A stretch of 64,000 nucleotides of DNA from Tolypothrix bouteillei VB521301 (lineage in GTDB: Bacteria > Cyanobacteriota > Cyanobacteriia > Cyanobacteriales > Nostocaceae), in NCBI RefSeq assembly GCF_000760695.4, contig NZ_JHEG04000001.1:6020204-6084203 (forward strand). The letters run 5' to 3'. Made by a program: the position numbers and the translations under genes. Under the pieces are notes generated by a model. That model saw nothing but the letters and a program-made list of their open reading frames with translations, did not search any database and had not been told where the DNA came from. This document shows, one piece after another, positions 1 through 8,599 of this stretch. Position 1 is the stretch's first letter. Each line of letters opens with the position of its first letter.

Positions 1-1
1 C

Positions 2-580
2 GAAGCTTCACTAGCATCTTACGGGCTGATTGATGAAATCGAGCAAAGCACAACTCGTATTTCCCAGTTAGTCAAAGCAATTAAGGGCTATTCCTACATG
101 GATCGAGCACCCTTACAGGAAATCGATATACATGAGGGAATTGAAAATACTTTACTTATCCTGCATCATCGGCTCAAACACGGAGTCATTATTAACCGCA
201 ATTACGATCGCAATCTCCCAAAAATTTGTGTTTATGCGGGTGAACTCAACCAAGTATGGACAAATTTGATTGACAATGCCATAGATGCAATGAACGGCAA
301 AGGAGATTTGACAATTAGCACGTGTAAAGATGGGGATTGTATTGTGGTAGAAATCATTGACACGGGAGTCGGTATTCCGCTAGCAATTCAATCCCGAATT
401 TTTGAACCGTTTTTTACAACTAAAGGGGTAGGGAAAGGGACTGGTTTGGGTTTGGAAATTGCCTATCGTATTATTGTTAACAGACATCACGGTAAAATTA
501 GCGTTAAATCTCAGCAGGGCCATACCTGCTTTCAGGTTCGTTTACCTTTTGTAACAGCGACCGGCGACCAGTCATGTTAG
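2..580 (+). CDS. Histidine kinase, C-terminal part (cut by window edge)
   Basis: The reading frame is open from the left edge, so the gene begins outside the window. What is visible is the end of a dimerisation helix followed by a complete HATPase_c domain: N box (ELNQVWTNLIDNAIDAM), G1 box (IIDTGVGIP), F box (IFEPFFTTKGVG) and G2 box (GTGLGL). It would bind ATP and phosphorylate its own histidine, which lies off the window. The protein is strikingly similar to the next gene over its whole visible length, so the two are tandem paralogues. By analogy its missing N-terminus may carry a cyclic-nucleotide-binding domain, but that is inference. The stop overlaps the ATG of the next gene (ATGTTAG), so the two are almost certainly co-transcribed and translationally coupled. 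No response regulator is seen next to them. Confidence 0.9.
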   Translation, partial: EASLASYGLIDEIEQSTTRISQLVKAIKGYSYMDRAPLQEIDIHEGIENTLLILHHRLKHGVIINRNYDRNLPKICVYAGELNQVWTNLIDNAIDAMNGKGDLTISTCKDGDCIVVEIIDTGVGIPLAIQSRIFEPFFTTKGVGKGTGLGLEIAYRIIVNRHHGKISVKSQQGHTCFQVRLPFVTATGDQSC

Positions 581-2013
581 ATACCAACACTTTACGTGAA
601 GTTCCGCTCTTTTCCAAACTATCAGATAAACAGTTACAATGGTTGCTGGACGAAGGAGTAGAAGTATGGCGGCAACCTGGTGAATTACACCGTTCTGAGG
701 GTGACCGTGCTGACCATGTTTTTATACTGCTTGAAGGTCAAATAAAAATTACACAGAAAATTGGCAATCAAGAAATTTTGTTAGCGATTTATGATGCAAA
801 GACTCTGTTTGGGGAATTGCCTGTTTTGATGGGACAAGAGTATTTCTGGGCTAGCGGTCGCGCTGTAACCCAGTGTCATATTTTTCAATTGACTAACAAA
901 ACATTTTGGGAAATGCTTTCTAGCTGCACTTGTGTCATGACTTCGATTCTACGAACAATGGCGGAACGTTTGCAGGAAGTACAGACAATATCGCAGCATC
1001 GAGACAGATTGGTATCGCTGGGGACGTTAGCGGCTGGTTTGGCTCACGAGTTGAACAACCCTGCTTCTGCATGTCGCAGGGCTGCGGATCGATTGCGTCA
1101 AACAAGACAGGTATTGCAACCACTGACAATTAAGCTCAACCAGCAACAAATGACTTGCACCCAAAAAGTTTTTGTTGCAGATTTGCAAAAAGATGCCGTA
1201 GCCCGTGCAAGAACAGCAGCAAAACTAGATCCGCTCGCGCAAAGTGATTTAGAGGAAGAACTCGTGCAATGGTTAGAAGCACACGCTGTAACCAATCCCT
1301 GGAAACTTGCCCCAACTTTTGTAACATCAGGGTTAGATATTGAGTGGTTGGAAAATGTTAGAAAAAATATCAGTGAGGGGTTACTGAGTAGCGTGTTGAC
1401 ATGGATAGATGTGACGCTGCAAGAAACTGGTTTATTGGATGAAATAGACCAATGTACTGCACGAATTTCTACCCTTGTTGAAGCAGTCAAAGATTATTCT
1501 TACATGGATAAAGCACCGCTTCAGGAAATAGATTTACATGAAGGAATTGAAACTACTTTAACAATCTTAAATCACAAGCTCAAGCGAACTTGTGTGGAAG
1601 TTATTCGGGAGTTTGATTGTGAAATACCCCGCATTTTTGCTTATGGAAATGAACTCAATCAAGTTTGGACGAATTTGATAGATAATGCGATTGATGCTTT
1701 GGTAGCAGCGACTGAAGAAGGGAGCATGGGGGCTGGTGACAAATTATCCCAATCCCTAAGCCCTAAAATTTGGATTCGTACAAATTGTGAGAATGACTTA
1801 TTGTTAGTAGAAATTGCAGACAATGGACCTGGTATTCCTCAAGAGATTCAGTCTCGCATTTTTGAGCCATTTTTTACGACTAAAGGTGTGGGTCAGGGGA
1901 CGGGTTTGGGTTTACATATTGTCTATCGCATTGTTGTAGGACAGCATCAAGGGGATATTCGGTTGTTTTCTCACCCAGGAGATACTCGGTTTCAAATCAG
2001 ATTACCAATATGA
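574..2013 (+). CDS. Cyclic-nucleotide-binding-domain histidine kinase
   Basis: A 479-aa soluble sensor kinase. Residues about 10-130 look like a CRP-type cNMP-binding domain (LLEGQIKI, then the phosphate-cassette-like LFGELPVLMGQ). A coiled linker leads to the H box with His158 in GLAHELNNPAS. The HATPase domain follows, with N box (ELNQVWTNLIDNAIDAL), G1 (EIADNGPGIP), F (IFEPFFTTKGVG) and G2 (GTGLGL). It should autophosphorylate on His158 in response to an N-terminal ligand or partner. No transmembrane segment is seen, so it is cytoplasmic. The start ATG overlaps the stop of the upstream paralogue. Between the H box and the N box there is an unusually long insertion (about 170 residues), seen in cyanobacterial kinases of this type. 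The ligand is unknown; the cassette is degenerate and may not bind cAMP or cGMP. Confidence 0.88.
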   Translation: MLDTNTLREVPLFSKLSDKQLQWLLDEGVEVWRQPGELHRSEGDRADHVFILLEGQIKITQKIGNQEILLAIYDAKTLFGELPVLMGQEYFWASGRAVTQCHIFQLTNKTFWEMLSSCTCVMTSILRTMAERLQEVQTISQHRDRLVSLGTLAAGLAHELNNPASACRRAADRLRQTRQVLQPLTIKLNQQQMTCTQKVFVADLQKDAVARARTAAKLDPLAQSDLEEELVQWLEAHAVTNPWKLAPTFVTSGLDIEWLENVRKNISEGLLSSVLTWIDVTLQETGLLDEIDQCTARISTLVEAVKDYSYMDKAPLQEIDLHEGIETTLTILNHKLKRTCVEVIREFDCEIPRIFAYGNELNQVWTNLIDNAIDALVAATEEGSMGAGDKLSQSLSPKIWIRTNCENDLLLVEIADNGPGIPQEIQSRIFEPFFTTKGVGQGTGLGLHIVYRIVVGQHQGDIRLFSHPGDTRFQIRLPI

Positions 2014-2083
2014 AGCTTTTTCAAACATCCTCTTACAAGTCGAGACAGATAAAGTCGTGGTGAAACGCCAATTGGCACATAAC

Positions 2084-2128
2084 TAAGTAGCAAGGCAGAA
2101 AATTCCCAAGTATATAACGAAAAGTAAA
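2084..2128 (+). repeat. Member of a dispersed intergenic repeat (third copy)
   Basis: This stretch after the kinase gene resembles part of the repeat seen at 8690-8815 and, inverted, at 18362-18475. They share AAGTATATAACGAAAAGTAA-like sequence preceded by a GTAG-AAGGC-AAAA block. The match is imperfect and covers only one half of the longer copies. Confidence 0.4.
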
Positions 2129-2234
2129 ATCTTTGTATTTGGCTCGTAGTAGTGCTGTCTGTGCTTGCAATAAGGTCGTCGAAAGCATACATTGCAACTA
2201 GAAACCATTGATGATGATGATTGCACCCACTGAC

Positions 2235-2705
2235 TTATGTAGGAAATCCACCAGGGTTTTCTGGACGATCTTTGTGCATTTGCTCGATGCGATCGCGTAT
2301 GAGTTGTTTTTGTTCGGAAGTCAGAATCTCAGAGATTTTTTGCTTTTCTGAGTCTATGGCTTCCCGTATTTGTTGTTTTTGCTCCTCAGATAAGCCGATT
2401 GACTCCATTGCTTCTGGCGGTTTCTGACCTGCTTCAAAAGCTTGTTTTAAGGTATTGCGTTGTTCTGTTGTAAGAATTTCGTCAAACTTAGCACGCGTCT
2501 GTTCTCGAACTTCTTTCAGTTTATCCTTTTGCTCTTCGCTGAGATTAAGCTCCTGAAGATCTGGTGGTCCTTGCTCTGAAAGGAGAATACCTTGTCTTCC
2601 TGGATTTTGCCCTTGACCTGGTGGAAATTGTGCCCTGATTGCAGATGTACTTATAATAGTAGCTGTTGTAGCAAGAATTAATACTGATATATACTTGAAC
2701 TTCAT
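2235..2705 (-). CDS. Spy/CpxP-like (LTXXQ-type) secreted protein
   Basis: A 156-aa exported protein. The N-terminus is a signal peptide (basic MKFK, a hydrophobic stretch, cleavage near SAIRA-Q). The mature part is a highly charged all-helical domain with four repeats of the type L-(N/T/G)-(L/S/T)-(S/T)-E-E-Q: LNLSEEQKDK, LTTEQRNTLK, GLSEEQKQQI and LTSEQKQLI. This is the signature of the CpxP/Spy fold, whose members are periplasmic chaperones or metal/stress sensors. A Gly/Pro/Gln-rich linker follows the signal and another Gly/Pro-rich tail ends the protein. It stands alone between the kinase pair and an AraC gene. The exact client or metal cannot be told from the sequence. Confidence 0.8.
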   Translation of the reverse strand: MKFKYISVLILATTATIISTSAIRAQFPPGQGQNPGRQGILLSEQGPPDLQELNLSEEQKDKLKEVREQTRAKFDEILTTEQRNTLKQAFEAGQKPPEAMESIGLSEEQKQQIREAIDSEKQKISEILTSEQKQLIRDRIEQMHKDRPENPGGFPT

Positions 2706-2947
2706 CCGAACTCCTAAATATTTTTACGTAGAAACTCGTTTTTGGTTGTTCCATGTTTTCATCCTACAAAACCCCACGCGGATATACATGGTACTGTGTC
2801 TCTAATTTCATCTAGTGCTTTATTCCTAATAAGTTATTGCAAAATATAGAACTAAAGACTCTGGATATTCCCTTCTCTCTAGATGTATTACCCATGACAA
2901 ACATAGGGGAGGCTATCCCACCCTATGGTACTGAAAATTTTCTACAA

Positions 2948-3853
2948 TTAAATTTTCACTTGTTTTCGATAGGCTTTAGGTGTCGTACCTATTATTTTCC
3001 GAAAGACATTTGTAAAGTGGCTCTGACTTTGAAAACCGACTTGCTGGCATATTTGATCTATTGCTTCTTCAGTCTTCAACAATAATCTTTTGGACTTTTC
3101 TATTCGTGAATTTAAAACATATTGGTGGGGTGAAAAACCTGTTGATTGTTTGAATAACCTTGAGAAATGGTATATGCTCATGCCTGCTACTGCAGCAATT
3201 TCAGTCAAGGTTAAATCTTTTTCTAAATTTTGATTGATATACTCAATAGCTTGTCGTAATTTTACATTCGAGAGACTTTCTGATTGTGTAGCAATTTTTG
3301 TAGAAGAAACAGCGTACTGTTTTAAAATGTGAATGCAAAGAGTTGTTGCTAAAGATTCTATATAAAGACGGCTACCTTTATCTGGCGATTCTAGTTCTGA
3401 CTTAAGTGCCAATCCTATATGATGAACTAATGGGTCCGGGGTAGCAAAATGAGGTAGTATTTCTATTTGGTGCAAATTCACAGAGTCATAGAGAGCGCGG
3501 GTAAACATGATCTCTTCCAAGCTCAGAACCAAAAATTCTACCTCTGAGTCCCAAGTGAATTTATGATGGGTGTGTGCTGGAACCACTGCAACATCGCCAT
3601 AGTTAATGCGTTCGTATCGCATATCGCCATTCAACGTCCGTTTGGCACTGAATGTCTGTTTTTCCAAGCTAATACCGATCGCATACTGTTGGGGGCTGTG
3701 TTCTGGCGTCTCATGAGCAGGCTGCAAATGATGATCTAAACGAATGCATTCCCAATTAGCACCGTAGCTTGAAGCAAGAGGAGATCGCGGTAAAATTTTT
3801 GCATATGCATCTTCTCGAGCAAAATTCACACTTATGACTTTCTCTTGTGGCAT
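2948..3853 (-). CDS. AraC family transcriptional regulator
   Basis: Start chosen at the ATG at 3853, preceded by TAGGG; a longer frame to 3967 exists but adds only an unrelated hydrophobic stretch. The 301-aa protein has an N-terminal cupin-like effector domain (HTHHKFTWDSEVEFLVL) and a C-terminal AraC DNA-binding domain with two helix-turn-helix units. Recognisable are LTLTEIAAVAGMSIYHFSRL, then FKQSTGFSPHQYVLNSRIEK and the second helix pair around ICQQVGFQSQSHFTNVFRKI. It is a DNA-binding activator or repressor of unknown target and effector. It is divergent from the DCC-family gene, the two starts being about 140 bases apart, so that gene is a candidate target. A second AraC protein of the same architecture lies at 20904-21830. 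Confidence 0.88.
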   Translation of the reverse strand: MPQEKVISVNFAREDAYAKILPRSPLASSYGANWECIRLDHHLQPAHETPEHSPQQYAIGISLEKQTFSAKRTLNGDMRYERINYGDVAVVPAHTHHKFTWDSEVEFLVLSLEEIMFTRALYDSVNLHQIEILPHFATPDPLVHHIGLALKSELESPDKGSRLYIESLATTLCIHILKQYAVSSTKIATQSESLSNVKLRQAIEYINQNLEKDLTLTEIAAVAGMSIYHFSRLFKQSTGFSPHQYVLNSRIEKSKRLLLKTEEAIDQICQQVGFQSQSHFTNVFRKIIGTTPKAYRKQVKI

Positions 3854-3995
3854 CGTTTTTTCCCTAGAAACGATTGCTGGAGTGCGAGTTACCTTGTATT
3901 TGACCTTTTCAACAGCCCAAAGCGGTGCATGGAAAAGAAAAAAACTTAATGCTAAAAATATTAACACACTAAGCGTTCAAACACCTACAGAGCTA

Positions 3996-4379
3996 ATGAG
4001 TTATTTTGTAATCTACGACGGCAACTGCAATCTCTGTGTCACCCTCGTGCAGATACTGGAAAACCTTGATGGAGGAAAATTGTTCCGTTACATTCCCATG
4101 CAAGACGAGCAAAAGGTTTCACAATGGGGTATTACCCCAAGCAATTGTGAACTAGGCATGATCCTTTTAGACGCAAACGCTCCTGAGAGACGGTGGCAAG
4201 GCAGTGATGCTGCGGAAGAAATTGGAAAACTTCTACCCAATGGCAGTATCTTTGTAGATGCTTATCGTGCATTACCGGGAGTCAAATGGGTAGGCGATCG
4301 CATCTACGAACAAGTTCGCGACAATCGTTACACAATTTTTGGCAAGCGTTCTAGCACTTATGTGTCGGATAAAGGCTAA
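3996..4379 (+). CDS. DCC-family thiol-disulfide oxidoreductase (DUF393)
   Basis: A 127-aa thioredoxin-fold-like protein. The family-defining motif is at the N-terminus: YDGNCNLCVTLV, giving the DxxCxxC active site (Asp8, Cys11, Cys14 if the start is the ATG at 3996). Other DUF393 features follow: a DGGKLFRYIPMQ segment, a GSDAAEEI helix and a C-terminal VYRA-like stretch (VDAYRALPGVKW). Members are presumed thiol oxidoreductases, but substrates are not established. I chose the ATG at 3996 because the motif begins just after it; an upstream ATG at 3834 overlaps the divergent AraC gene and adds a non-family sequence. It is cytoplasmic by lack of a signal. Confidence 0.85.
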   Translation: MSYFVIYDGNCNLCVTLVQILENLDGGKLFRYIPMQDEQKVSQWGITPSNCELGMILLDANAPERRWQGSDAAEEIGKLLPNGSIFVDAYRALPGVKWVGDRIYEQVRDNRYTIFGKRSSTYVSDKG

Positions 4380-4742
4380 TTGCTAATTGCTAATGGCTAA
4401 TTGCTAATGGCTAATGGTGAGACCAGCCCTGGAGGCGGGTTTCCCGCCGTAGGGGACTGGTGAGACCAGCCCTGGAGGCGGGTTTCCCGCCGTAGGGGAC
4501 TGGCGAACCCGAAGGGCGAACCCGAAGGGTTAATGGTGAGTCCAGAGAAAACAGGCGGTGAGTCCAGTGCTGCAGGCGGGTTTCCCGCGCCCTAGCAACT
4601 GGCGTATAGCCCTGGCGGGCATAGCCTGCGGCATCGCGGAGCGTGTGCCTTGCACATAGCGTCTGTGCTCCTGAGATACAACGAAGGGCTAATAGTGCAA
4701 TTAGCCATTAGCTATTAGCTATTAGCCATTAGCTATTAGCCA
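4380..4742 (+). repeat. Repeat block: TAATGGC arrays around GC-rich hairpin repeats
   Basis: No gene is visible. The left side (4380-4417) is a run of TAATTGC/TAATGGC units. The right side (about 4700-4752) is a run of the reverse complement (ATTAGCCATTAGC type), so the two could pair over about 300 bases. Between them lie two perfect back-to-back copies of a 43-base unit (4418-4460 and 4461-4503) containing the palindrome GGCGGGTTTCCCGCC. They are followed by CGAACCCGAAGGG doublets and by a GGGCATAGCCTGCGGCATCG module also found near 19440 and, inverted, near 62540. Related hairpin modules sit at 8350-8410. Confidence 0.85.
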
Positions 4743-5162
4743 TTAGCCATTAAATATTTCTAAGACTTGGCGACAAAAAAGTTTTAGTTTGTCGCCAATT
4801 TCTGGGGTGGGTTCGGATACACCCACAAAATTCCAGTTTTCTACTGTAGAAAGTCGCCACTGTTCGCCAAGATGGTTGAAACCTGAAACTTCTAGCCCGA
4901 TTGCACGATGTAAATTGCTAACAGGGTCATGATAAAACCGTATCTGAATTAAGATGCTGCGGCTTTGCCAGGATTTACTAATACCTGGAAAATGAAAGCC
5001 AATGTCTATGGAATCTGGATCTATTAATTCTCTAGTTTGGGGATCGTTTCTCCAAGGTTTGAGGTCAGATCTAGCATCTGGAAACTCAAATTTAAACAAG
5101 TTAACGACTGTAGCAATCTTGCTGGCGAATTCAAGGTTTTTTGCCATCTCAGCTGCATTCAC
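4743..5162 (-). CDS. Conserved hypothetical protein, 139 aa
   Basis: A soluble 139-aa protein with no family I recognise. The composition is normal for a real protein and codon use matches its neighbours. It has an N-terminal helix (NLEFASKIATVVNLFKFEF), a central region of likely beta strands rich in aromatic residues (SWQSRSILIQIRFYHDP, GLEVSGFNHLGEQWRLSTVE) and a C-terminal helix (GDKLKLFCRQVLEIF). There is no signal peptide, membrane segment or metal motif. The stop lies directly against the repeat block. It stands alone on its strand. Function unknown. Confidence 0.65.
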   Translation of the reverse strand: MNAAEMAKNLEFASKIATVVNLFKFEFPDARSDLKPWRNDPQTRELIDPDSIDIGFHFPGISKSWQSRSILIQIRFYHDPVSNLHRAIGLEVSGFNHLGEQWRLSTVENWNFVGVSEPTPEIGDKLKLFCRQVLEIFNG

Positions 5163-5550
5163 GAATTAACTCCTCTGTTGCGTTGACTCCTATAAAGATG
5201 TGAAGAGAGATAAGCACCAGTAAGGCTTGTTGTATTTCATGTTATATATTATACTAAATATCAAGAAGTTCTATGTCCGGGCAACTTTACATGAGATTTT
5301 CCTGACAATTGCTGTGGCTGGAGTTCCAAAAAGCTTAGTCTGATACTTTTGGAATTAAATTATATATATTAAGCAATTGTACTTAAATTTTTCAAGAGAA
5401 AAGCAAAAATTGGCCTTTTGGTAGAGTAAGGTGAAGGACTGTTGACGGATTTTCAGCAAAATCCCTTGCAGACAAGAACGAGAAGATACCGTGGCGATAT
5501 AAAATGTCACTGAGTAATTGGCAAAAACAGGCAAAATACAACTTTAGGTT
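5163..5550. other. AT-rich intergenic region, no gene seen
   Basis: This holds the divergent upstream regions of the hypothetical gene (minus) and psbQ (plus). I see no open frame with coding character, no RNA gene and no strong hairpin. Several AT-rich tracts (for example around 5240-5265 and 5355-5372) could be promoter elements, but no specific box can be assigned. Confidence 0.6.
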
Positions 5551-6018
5551 ATGGCGCGTTATCGCTCAATTCTGTCAGTGGTTCTTGTATTGTTGGCAAC
5601 ATTCTTGGTTAGTTGTGGCGGTCCTTCAGTCGCAACAGCACCTCCAACGTACACTCAAGCTCAGGTAGAGAAAATTCAAACTTATGTCCCTGAAGTTCAG
5701 GCTGTTAGCGATCGCGCAGCTGAACTGCAAAGACTGATCCAAACAAAACAATGGGTAAAAGTTAGGAATTTTATCCACGGTCCAATGGCAGAAGCACGGT
5801 TGTCGATGAATTACATCACATCCAATCTGCTACCCCAAGACCAAAAATCGGCTCGAGAGAACGTGAAAAATTTGTTAGACCACCTGGTTAAAGTTGACCA
5901 AGCTGCTGAGGTCGCAAATTATCAACAAGCTGTTATCAACTCTCAAGCCGCTTTTAGCGATCTCGACAAATTCCTCAAACTTGTTCCTCAACCCGGTACT
6001 CAGGCTGAGGAGAGTTAG
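5551..6018 (+). CDS. psbQ: Photosystem II protein PsbQ (cyanobacterial lipoprotein type)
   Basis: A 155-aa lipoprotein of the photosystem II lumenal side. The N-terminus has a lipoprotein signal peptide ending in the lipobox FLVSC, so Cys22 is the acylated residue. The mature part is the four-helix-bundle PsbQ domain: YTQAQVEKIQTYVPEVQ, then RAAELQRLIQTKQWVKVRNF, MNYITSNLLPQDQ and a C-terminal helix with DLDKFLKLVP. In cyanobacteria PsbQ stabilises the CP47 side of the PSII dimer and the Mn-cluster environment. The length fits the family (about 150 aa). It is a single gene; the GGGGACAAGG/CCTTGTCTCC inverted repeats just downstream (6050-6120) could fold into a hairpin between it and the next gene. 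Confidence 0.92.
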   Translation: MARYRSILSVVLVLLATFLVSCGGPSVATAPPTYTQAQVEKIQTYVPEVQAVSDRAAELQRLIQTKQWVKVRNFIHGPMAEARLSMNYITSNLLPQDQKSARENVKNLLDHLVKVDQAAEVANYQQAVINSQAAFSDLDKFLKLVPQPGTQAEES

Positions 6019-6145
6019 GAGTGGTAAGGTGAAGGAGTAGACGAGGAAAAGGGGACAAGGGGGACAAGCAGTGTATGGTAGAATCCTCTCCCTTGTCTCC
6101 CCCCTCTCCCTTGTCTCTCTTCCTCCCCTCTTACTGCTAAAAGAG

Positions 6146-7240
6146 ATGAAAGTATTGATTGTTGGTTGTGGTGTGGTTGGAGCCGCAATTGCTTATGAAC
6201 TCAGCCAAGTTAAAGGGCTAAACATCACTGTTGTTGACCGCCAACCACCTGCTCAAGCCTCTACAGGCGCAGCGTTAGGCGTTTTAATGGGTATCATTAG
6301 CCAAAAAGTGAAAGGCAATGCTTGGCGAATGCGTCAAACCAGCCTGGAGCGTTATGAGACCCTTGTTCCTGAATTAGAAGCTCTGACTGGTCGTAAAATT
6401 CTTTTTAATCGCCAAGGCATTCTCAGTCTTTGCTTGTTGGGGGATAACACAACTGAGTGGGAAAAGTTGCAAGAAATTCGTCACTCTCAAGGTTTCCCTT
6501 TAGAAATTTGGGATGTAGAAAAACTCAAGCAGTTGTGTCCTCAAGTTGACAGCGACAAAGCTATCGGCGCTGTGTACTCTCCTCGCGATCGCCAAATCGA
6601 TCCTACAGCACTGACGTTGGCTTTGGTTGATGCTGCACGCCATCACGGTGTGACTTTTCAATTCGGTGTTGAGGTTTTGGGTATAGAATCCTTGGAAAGG
6701 GGAAGCGATCGGAATGGCTATTACCTTGCGACAACCGAAGGAAAAATTCCTTGCGATTGGTTGGTTATGGCAGCAGGGCTGGGTTCATCTCCTTTACTGG
6801 CACAATTGAAGCAAGCGATCGATATCCGCCCGGTTTTAGGACAAGCTTTACAAGTACGCTTGGAATCTCCTTTGGGAAATCCAAACTTTCAACCAGTTAT
6901 CACCGGACATGATGTCCACATCGTTCCCGTGGGTGGTGGGGATTACTGGATCGGCGCAACTGTAGAATTTCCTACCGAGAGTCAGGAGATACTAGCCGAC
7001 AAAGAACTGTTGGAATCCGTCAAACAACAGGCGATCGCATTTTGTCCCGAACTAGCATCAGCCACAGTCACCCGTATGTGGTCGGGATTGCGCCCGCGCC
7101 CCGAAGGACGCCCTGCACCCGTTATCGGTCCGTTACCCGGATGCGATCGCGTCCTGTTAGCAACAGGTCACTACCGTAACGGCGTTTTACTTGCACCCGC
7201 AACTGCTTGCGCGATTCGTGAGATGATTGAGAAATTATGA
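6146..7240 (+). CDS. FAD-dependent oxidoreductase of the DAO (glycine-oxidase-like) family
   Basis: A 364-aa flavoprotein. The start is the ATG at 6146 (after AAGAG), which puts the dinucleotide-binding motif VGCGVVGAAIAYEL at residues about 6-20, as expected for the family. A longer upstream frame runs through a low-complexity repeat and is not credible. DAO features include ASTGAALGVL near the flavin, a GAVYSPRDRQIDPTALT substrate-domain segment, and the C-terminal GLRPRPEGRPAPVIGPLPG followed by ATGHYRNGVLLAPATA, which closes over FAD. These enzymes oxidise the amine of glycine, sarcosine or D-amino acids with O2. Relation to ThiO (thiamine synthesis) is possible, but no thi gene is nearby. 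Substrate unproven. Confidence 0.85.
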   Translation: MKVLIVGCGVVGAAIAYELSQVKGLNITVVDRQPPAQASTGAALGVLMGIISQKVKGNAWRMRQTSLERYETLVPELEALTGRKILFNRQGILSLCLLGDNTTEWEKLQEIRHSQGFPLEIWDVEKLKQLCPQVDSDKAIGAVYSPRDRQIDPTALTLALVDAARHHGVTFQFGVEVLGIESLERGSDRNGYYLATTEGKIPCDWLVMAAGLGSSPLLAQLKQAIDIRPVLGQALQVRLESPLGNPNFQPVITGHDVHIVPVGGGDYWIGATVEFPTESQEILADKELLESVKQQAIAFCPELASATVTRMWSGLRPRPEGRPAPVIGPLPGCDRVLLATGHYRNGVLLAPATACAIREMIEKL

Positions 7241-7437
7241 ATTATGAATTATGAATTATGAAGTAAATACCATTAATAAATTGAGGGTGTAAGAAAATTA
7301 TAATAAACATTTTTTCCATCAATAATATTGGGAGGCTCAAGCCAGATATAAACTGTTTTTTATCCTTCATCTTTTTTTGGTACAATTTTCATACTTTTTT
7401 AAAGTTTGCCCCTTTGCGTGAGGCATTTTAAATCAAA

Positions 7438-8283
7438 ATGACAATAACAGAAAACAAAATTCAAGCAGGATCTTTAGAGTGGTTTTATCGTGAATCTGAA
7501 CCTGTTGGTAGAACAGATTTGCTTCCCGTATTGTTATTACACGGTTTAGTATCACAAAGTTATAGTTGGCGTAATATAATGCCAGCACTGGCACAACAAG
7601 GAACCAAATCCATTGCACCCGATTGGATTGGTTTTGGTTTTTCAGCCAAACCAGAAAAAAGAGATTTTGCTTACACACCCGATACTTTTATTAATGCACT
7701 AGAAGCATTTATCAAAGCCGTAGAACTTGAACGATTTTCTCTTGTTGTGCAGGGCTTTTTAGGTTCCGTTGGACTGCAATATGCTTTGCGACATCCAGAA
7801 CAAATAGCCAATGTAGTCATCTTGAATGCACCAGTTACCAAGCAGGCAAAATTACCTTGGAAAATTCAACAAATGGGATTGCCACTAGCAGGTGAGATGA
7901 TGACTCAAGATCCCTTACTTGTCGATCGCACCCTAGAAGGCGGAAGTCGATATGTCATACCCGAAAGAGATTTGGACGTTTACCGCAAACCTTATTTAAA
8001 AAGTTCCGCTTCTGGAAGAAGTCTTTTAGCAACGATTCGCAATTTGCAGTTAGACAAAGCAATGGCAGAAATTGAAACAGGTTTTCCACAATGGCAACAG
8101 CCTGTTTTACTTCACTGGGGTACGACAGACCCCTGGTTATCGGTAGACATAGCACAAAATTTTGTCAATACCCTACCCCAAGGTGAATTAATCAAACTAA
8201 ATGGTGGAGGACACTATCCTCAAGAACACCATTCAGAGCCGATTCTTCAAGATCTTTTGCCCTTCGTGCGCGTTAAGGGATAA
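7438..8283 (+). CDS. Alpha/beta-hydrolase-fold protein (haloalkane-dehalogenase-like), nucleophile not seen
   Basis: A 281-aa protein with the alpha/beta hydrolase fold. The oxyanion-hole region is LLLHGLVSQSYSW (residues 32-44) and the strand after it is APDWIGFGFSAKP, typical of the dehalogenase-like branch. The nucleophile elbow, normally VVQDWGG or GHSxGG, reads VVQGFLGSVGLQ (residues 103-114), so the Asp/Ser position is Gly106. A plausible acid region (HWGTTDPWLSVD) and the C-terminal His (GGGHYPQEHH) are present. It may be a pseudo-enzyme or use another residue. The start ATG at 7438 fits the family N-terminus. It stands alone, with no obvious operon partner. Confidence 0.85.
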   Translation: MTITENKIQAGSLEWFYRESEPVGRTDLLPVLLLHGLVSQSYSWRNIMPALAQQGTKSIAPDWIGFGFSAKPEKRDFAYTPDTFINALEAFIKAVELERFSLVVQGFLGSVGLQYALRHPEQIANVVILNAPVTKQAKLPWKIQQMGLPLAGEMMTQDPLLVDRTLEGGSRYVIPERDLDVYRKPYLKSSASGRSLLATIRNLQLDKAMAEIETGFPQWQQPVLLHWGTTDPWLSVDIAQNFVNTLPQGELIKLNGGGHYPQEHHSEPILQDLLPFVRVKG

Positions 8284-8339
8284 TACCAAATCCGTTTTTA
8301 TCACCCCAATAAGCCCTAGTGATTAGAAATCACGGCTAT

Positions 8340-8410
8340 ACAAACGAAGTCCCTCCGGGTTCGCTAGTTCCCTACGGCGGGAAACCCGCCTGCAGGACTA
8401 GACTCACCGC
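8340..8410. repeat. GC-rich hairpin repeat
   Basis: A copy of the GGCGGGAAACCCGCC-type palindrome family seen twice at 4418-4503, here in the opposite orientation, with flanking CCCTCCGGGTTCGC and CCTGCAGGACTAG modules. It lies in a 743-base gene-free stretch (8284-9026). Confidence 0.7.
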
Positions 8411-8599
8411 CTGCGCGGACTCAATTATAAAGGGAGTAGAAGACGCGGATTTATTAGTATAAGAAATTTCTAGTTCCCACCCCTCACCCCCCGTTCCCAG
8501 GCGGAGCCTGAGAATGGAGATGCTGAGGCTCCGCCTCAGCAAGCATTTTCCAACCAACACCACAGCTACCCCGAAAAATATAGCCTTTCTCAGTCTCAT

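Noticed and set aside
6071..6145. N-terminal extension of the DAO-family oxidoreductase
   Set aside because: It translates a CTCCCTTGTCTC repeat; the FAD motif and ribosome site favour ATG 6146.
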